NCBI GenBank assembly: GCA_022837245.1
Contig: JALHHX010000032.1
Span: 34,653 to 43,358, forward strand
DNA: 8,706 nucleotides
Direction of reading: 5' to 3'
Origin: Lentisphaerota bacterium
Lineage (GTDB): Bacteria; Verrucomicrobiota; Kiritimatiellia; RFP12; UBA3636
Shown here piece by piece: positions 6,794-8,706 of this stretch; the stretch's first letter is position 1, and each line of letters begins with the position of its first letter. A program made the position numbers and the translations under genes. Under the pieces are notes generated by a model, which saw nothing but the letters and a program-made list of their open reading frames with translations, had not been told where the DNA came from and made no database searches.

Positions 6794-7495
6794 TCAATAG
6801 CGGGGACACGGCATGCCGTGTCCCCGCACTTTGCCTTCGATCACGATGGTGATTTCGCCTTTGACGGGTTTGTCTGCGTATTTTGATGCAAGATCGGGCA
6901 ATGTGCCGCGGTCGGCGCGTTCGTGCAGCTTGGTGAGTTCAAAACACACTACCGCACGGCGGTCTCCCAATACTTCCGCAGCGGCGGCAAGCGTTTTGCC
7001 CAAACGAAAAGGCGATTCGTAAACAACGAGCGTGTGCGGCATCTCCGCTTCGTCAGCGAAGAAATTGCGCAGAGCGCCTGGTTTTCTTGGAGGGAATCCC
7101 TTGAAGGTCCAACTCGAGGTTGGCAGACCCGACATCACGAGCGCTATGTTCACTGCGCTGGCTCCGGGCAGGACTGTAATTTCCAAACCCTCCGCCACGA
7201 CATCGCGCACGAGCCGGAAGCCAGGGTCGCTTATCCCGGGATAACCCCCGTCCGTGCATAGCGCAACATCCGTTCCGCCGCGCAACAAGTCGAGTATGCG
7301 TGCGCCCGCTCTATCCTCATTGCCCTCGCGGTAAGAGATCATTTCTGCAGGGCGCGGTATGTTGAAGCTGGACAGCAATGCCCAAGTACGCCGCGTGTCC
7401 TCGCATGCAATGACGCTTACCGACTTGAGCGCGGTCAACGCACGAGGCGTCATATCCTCAAGGTTCCCAATCGGTGTGGCGACGATATATAGCAT
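6794..7495 (-). CDS. rsmI: 16S rRNA (cytidine-1402-2'-O)-methyltransferase
   Basis: RsmI uses S-adenosylmethionine to methylate the ribose of C1402 in the decoding centre of 16S rRNA. The 233 aa show the tetrapyrrole-methylase-like family signatures in order: VATPIGNLED (5-14), CEDTRR (31-36), a SYREGNE version of the usual SYHEHNE (54-60), TDGGYPGISDPGF (81-93), PGASA (110-114, usually PGPSA), FKGFPPRK (131-138), YESPFRL (159-165, usually YESPHRL), ELTKLHE and KGEITIVIEG. The catalytic fold is therefore complete, but the protein stops right after it and lacks the C-terminal helical domain of the longer E. coli type (about 286 aa). The last ten or so residues (VRGHGMPCPRY) are encoded by a 28-bp palindrome. 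There is no clear Shine-Dalgarno before the ATG; the VWA gene ends 12 bp upstream, so expression probably depends on it. Confidence 0.96.
   Translation of the reverse strand: MLYIVATPIGNLEDMTPRALTALKSVSVIACEDTRRTWALLSSFNIPRPAEMISYREGNEDRAGARILDLLRGGTDVALCTDGGYPGISDPGFRLVRDVVAEGLEITVLPGASAVNIALVMSGLPTSSWTFKGFPPRKPGALRNFFADEAEMPHTLVVYESPFRLGKTLAAAAEVLGDRRAVVCFELTKLHERADRGTLPDLASKYADKPVKGEITIVIEGKVRGHGMPCPRY
6800..6827. repeat. Perfect 28-bp palindrome inside the 3' end of rsmI
   Basis: The half site GCGGGGACACGGCA is followed directly by its exact reverse complement, with the centre between 6813 and 6814. It encodes residues 224-232 of RsmI and ends 3 bp short of the stop codon. As RNA it would fold into a GC-rich hairpin with almost no loop. 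There is no U-run after it on either strand, so it is not a classic intrinsic terminator. It could be a REP-like element that inserted at the gene end, a transcript-stabilising hairpin or a protein-binding site. Confidence 0.85.
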
Positions 7496-7507
7496 GCGCG
7501 GCCCGCG

Positions 7508-8706
7508 TTAGAAGAGCCGTTTCCGGAACGGTATCGTGATGTCGTATTCGCGCCCGAGTTTGTCCATGCTGTCGAGCAGAAGGGAGTGCTGGGTGCGGGC
7601 ATATTTCGCCACCAAGTCGTACATGTGCGCGGTGGCCCATTTCTCTATAAGCGACTTGTCGGCGGGCTCGGCTTGCTCGAGATTGAGTTCGAACACCATG
7701 TCGTACTTCTTGCCCATCGCCTCGCCACGCGCCTGAAACACAAGCTCAGACGTGCCCTTGGCGACTCTGCCATATAGCCGCATAGGGCGGTCGAGATAGA
7801 GGTGCGTTGTCATCTCCGGCGCAACTTCGGCGTTGGAGGTGGAGTCGAACAGGAAGCTTATGTCCGCCAGCACGGGGTTGCCTATCGATCCGTAGACATT
7901 GCCGATCGTATCGACGATGCCGAAGCGGTCGTCCGAAATGCTCGCCGCGCCGCCGCGGTTGCAGAAGGAGAGCATGGAGAGGAGGAATTCGTTGGATTTG
8001 CGTGAGACGCCCACTCCGAAAACGGAGACCCGGCCGTCGTTGAGCTTGGAGAACTTGCCAATGATTTCGGAATCCCGCTGGATATCACCCGCCGTGGGTT
8101 TGCCGTCCGACGCGACTATGACAAGCAGCACGCGGTTCGGGTCTCGTGGCAGATCAAGCACCCCTAGCATAGCGTTGTAAAAATCCGTGTTGCCCTCAGT
8201 GCGCATCGCACTGATGAACTGCTTGGCCTGTTCCTTCGTGGCAGGGTCCGCACGTTGCCACCCGTTGCTGAAGCAGAGCGTGTTTCTTGTGTTGAACGCC
8301 ATGACGTTCACGCGGTCTTCAGGTTTGAGGTCGTCCACCACTTTAATAAAGGCCTCGCGGCAGAAACCGAGGCGGGTTTCGGAAAGGCTGGCCGACGCAT
8401 CCTGCACGAGCAGCACGTCGCGCGGCAGAGGTGGAAGCACATTGGCGCCCTTGCGCTCGATATCAACCTGGAAATATTCGTAGTCGCCACGGCGGGGCCG
8501 GTGTATTTTGACACTGGTCTTCAGGACGTTTTCGATTGGTTCGGCGGGTGCGACATCTGCCGGTATTTCGCGGAGGAACGCAGTGGCCTCCCGGCCCGAG
8601 GCGACGGGGCCTGCATCAAAAGAGTCGGGCATTCGCATTTCCCCCCCGATAAGTGAATCGGCGAACTTGGAGTAGTCCAGCTTGGGTGGCGCGGGGTTTA
8701 CGTATG
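7508..8706 (-). CDS. von Willebrand factor A domain protein, 5' end outside the window
   Basis: This is a metal-dependent adhesion or complex-forming domain protein, partial at the right edge. The frame stays open from the first in-window ATG (8638) to the window end and reads like real protein (PAPPKLDYSKFADSLIGGEM), so the true start lies beyond 8706. Counting from that ATG (376 aa to the stop), the VWA domain spans about 73-240 and has a complete MIDAS: DASAS (Asp80, Ser82, Ser84), Thr151 in GNTDF and Asp178 in SDG. After the VWA come a beta-rich stretch (about 245-320) and a helical end, KWATAHMYDLVAKYA, then LGREYDITIPFRK. This resembles the tail of inter-alpha-trypsin-inhibitor-type VIT/VWA proteins. 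No membrane segment is visible in this part; an N-terminal one may lie outside. The partner is unknown. rsmI follows 12 bp downstream. Confidence 0.88.
   Translation of the reverse strand, partial: YVNPAPPKLDYSKFADSLIGGEMRMPDSFDAGPVASGREATAFLREIPADVAPAEPIENVLKTSVKIHRPRRGDYEYFQVDIERKGANVLPPLPRDVLLVQDASASLSETRLGFCREAFIKVVDDLKPEDRVNVMAFNTRNTLCFSNGWQRADPATKEQAKQFISAMRTEGNTDFYNAMLGVLDLPRDPNRVLLVIVASDGKPTAGDIQRDSEIIGKFSKLNDGRVSVFGVGVSRKSNEFLLSMLSFCNRGGAASISDDRFGIVDTIGNVYGSIGNPVLADISFLFDSTSNAEVAPEMTTHLYLDRPMRLYGRVAKGTSELVFQARGEAMGKKYDMVFELNLEQAEPADKSLIEKWATAHMYDLVAKYARTQHSLLLDSMDKLGREYDITIPFRKRLF

Noticed and set aside
6800..6827. The 28-bp palindrome as a standard intrinsic terminator
   Set aside because: It lies inside the rsmI coding sequence and has no U-run after it on either strand.
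8636..8638. ATG at 8638 as the true start of the VWA gene
   Set aside because: The frame upstream stays open to the window edge and reads as plausible protein. The G-rich run before the ATG is too close to act as a normal ribosome site.
1..8706. tRNA, rRNA, CRISPR array, insertion sequence, toxin-antitoxin or defence system
   Set aside because: I found no cloverleaf, no regularly spaced repeats, no transposase and no defence-protein motifs. The genes are housekeeping or envelope genes.

Overview
The window holds eight protein-coding genes and no RNA genes, CRISPR array, insertion sequence or phage gene. The DNA is moderately GC-rich and tightly packed. Gene content suggests a Gram-negative-type bacterium with an outer membrane (a lipoprotein with a LysM domain). 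An exosortase-linked TIGR03790-type protein and the style of the metallophosphoesterase and VWA proteins point towards the PVC superphylum (Verrucomicrobiota, Kiritimatiellota, Lentisphaerota). This placement is inference from protein style only, and the sequence contains no marker that proves it.

Layout: (1) 32-1261 (+) encodes an M20-family amidohydrolase. Its last 17 bp overlap the end of a convergent gene. (2) 1245-4077 (-) is a three-gene unit read in the order elongation factor P (efp), a secreted TIGR03790-like protein of 467 aa, and a 283-aa lipoprotein with a TPR-like helical region, a coiled coil and a C-terminal LysM domain. The genes are 8 bp apart and then overlap by 4 bp, so they are probably co-transcribed. 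(3) 4078-4265 is a divergent control region with a good sigma70-type promoter facing each way, one for efp and one for guaB. (4) 4266-6708 (+) holds guaB (IMP dehydrogenase), followed 19 bp later by a calcineurin-like metallophosphoesterase. (5) 6709-6827 is a convergent gene end rich in inverted repeats. It includes a perfect 28-bp palindrome that lies inside, and encodes, the last codons of rsmI. (6) 6794-8706 (-) holds a von Willebrand factor A protein that runs off the right edge, followed 12 bp later by rsmI (16S rRNA C1402 2'-O-methyltransferase).

How the genes work together: efp, rsmI and guaB are housekeeping genes for translation and GTP supply. The two envelope genes behind efp are the least understood part. 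They form a coupled pair of one exported protein of unknown function and one peptidoglycan-binding lipoprotein, and a shared role at the cell surface is plausible but unproven. No clear new multi-gene system stands out. The most interesting points are the efp-linked envelope pair, the Ig-like tail on the TIGR03790-like protein, and the palindrome that supplies the C-terminus of RsmI.
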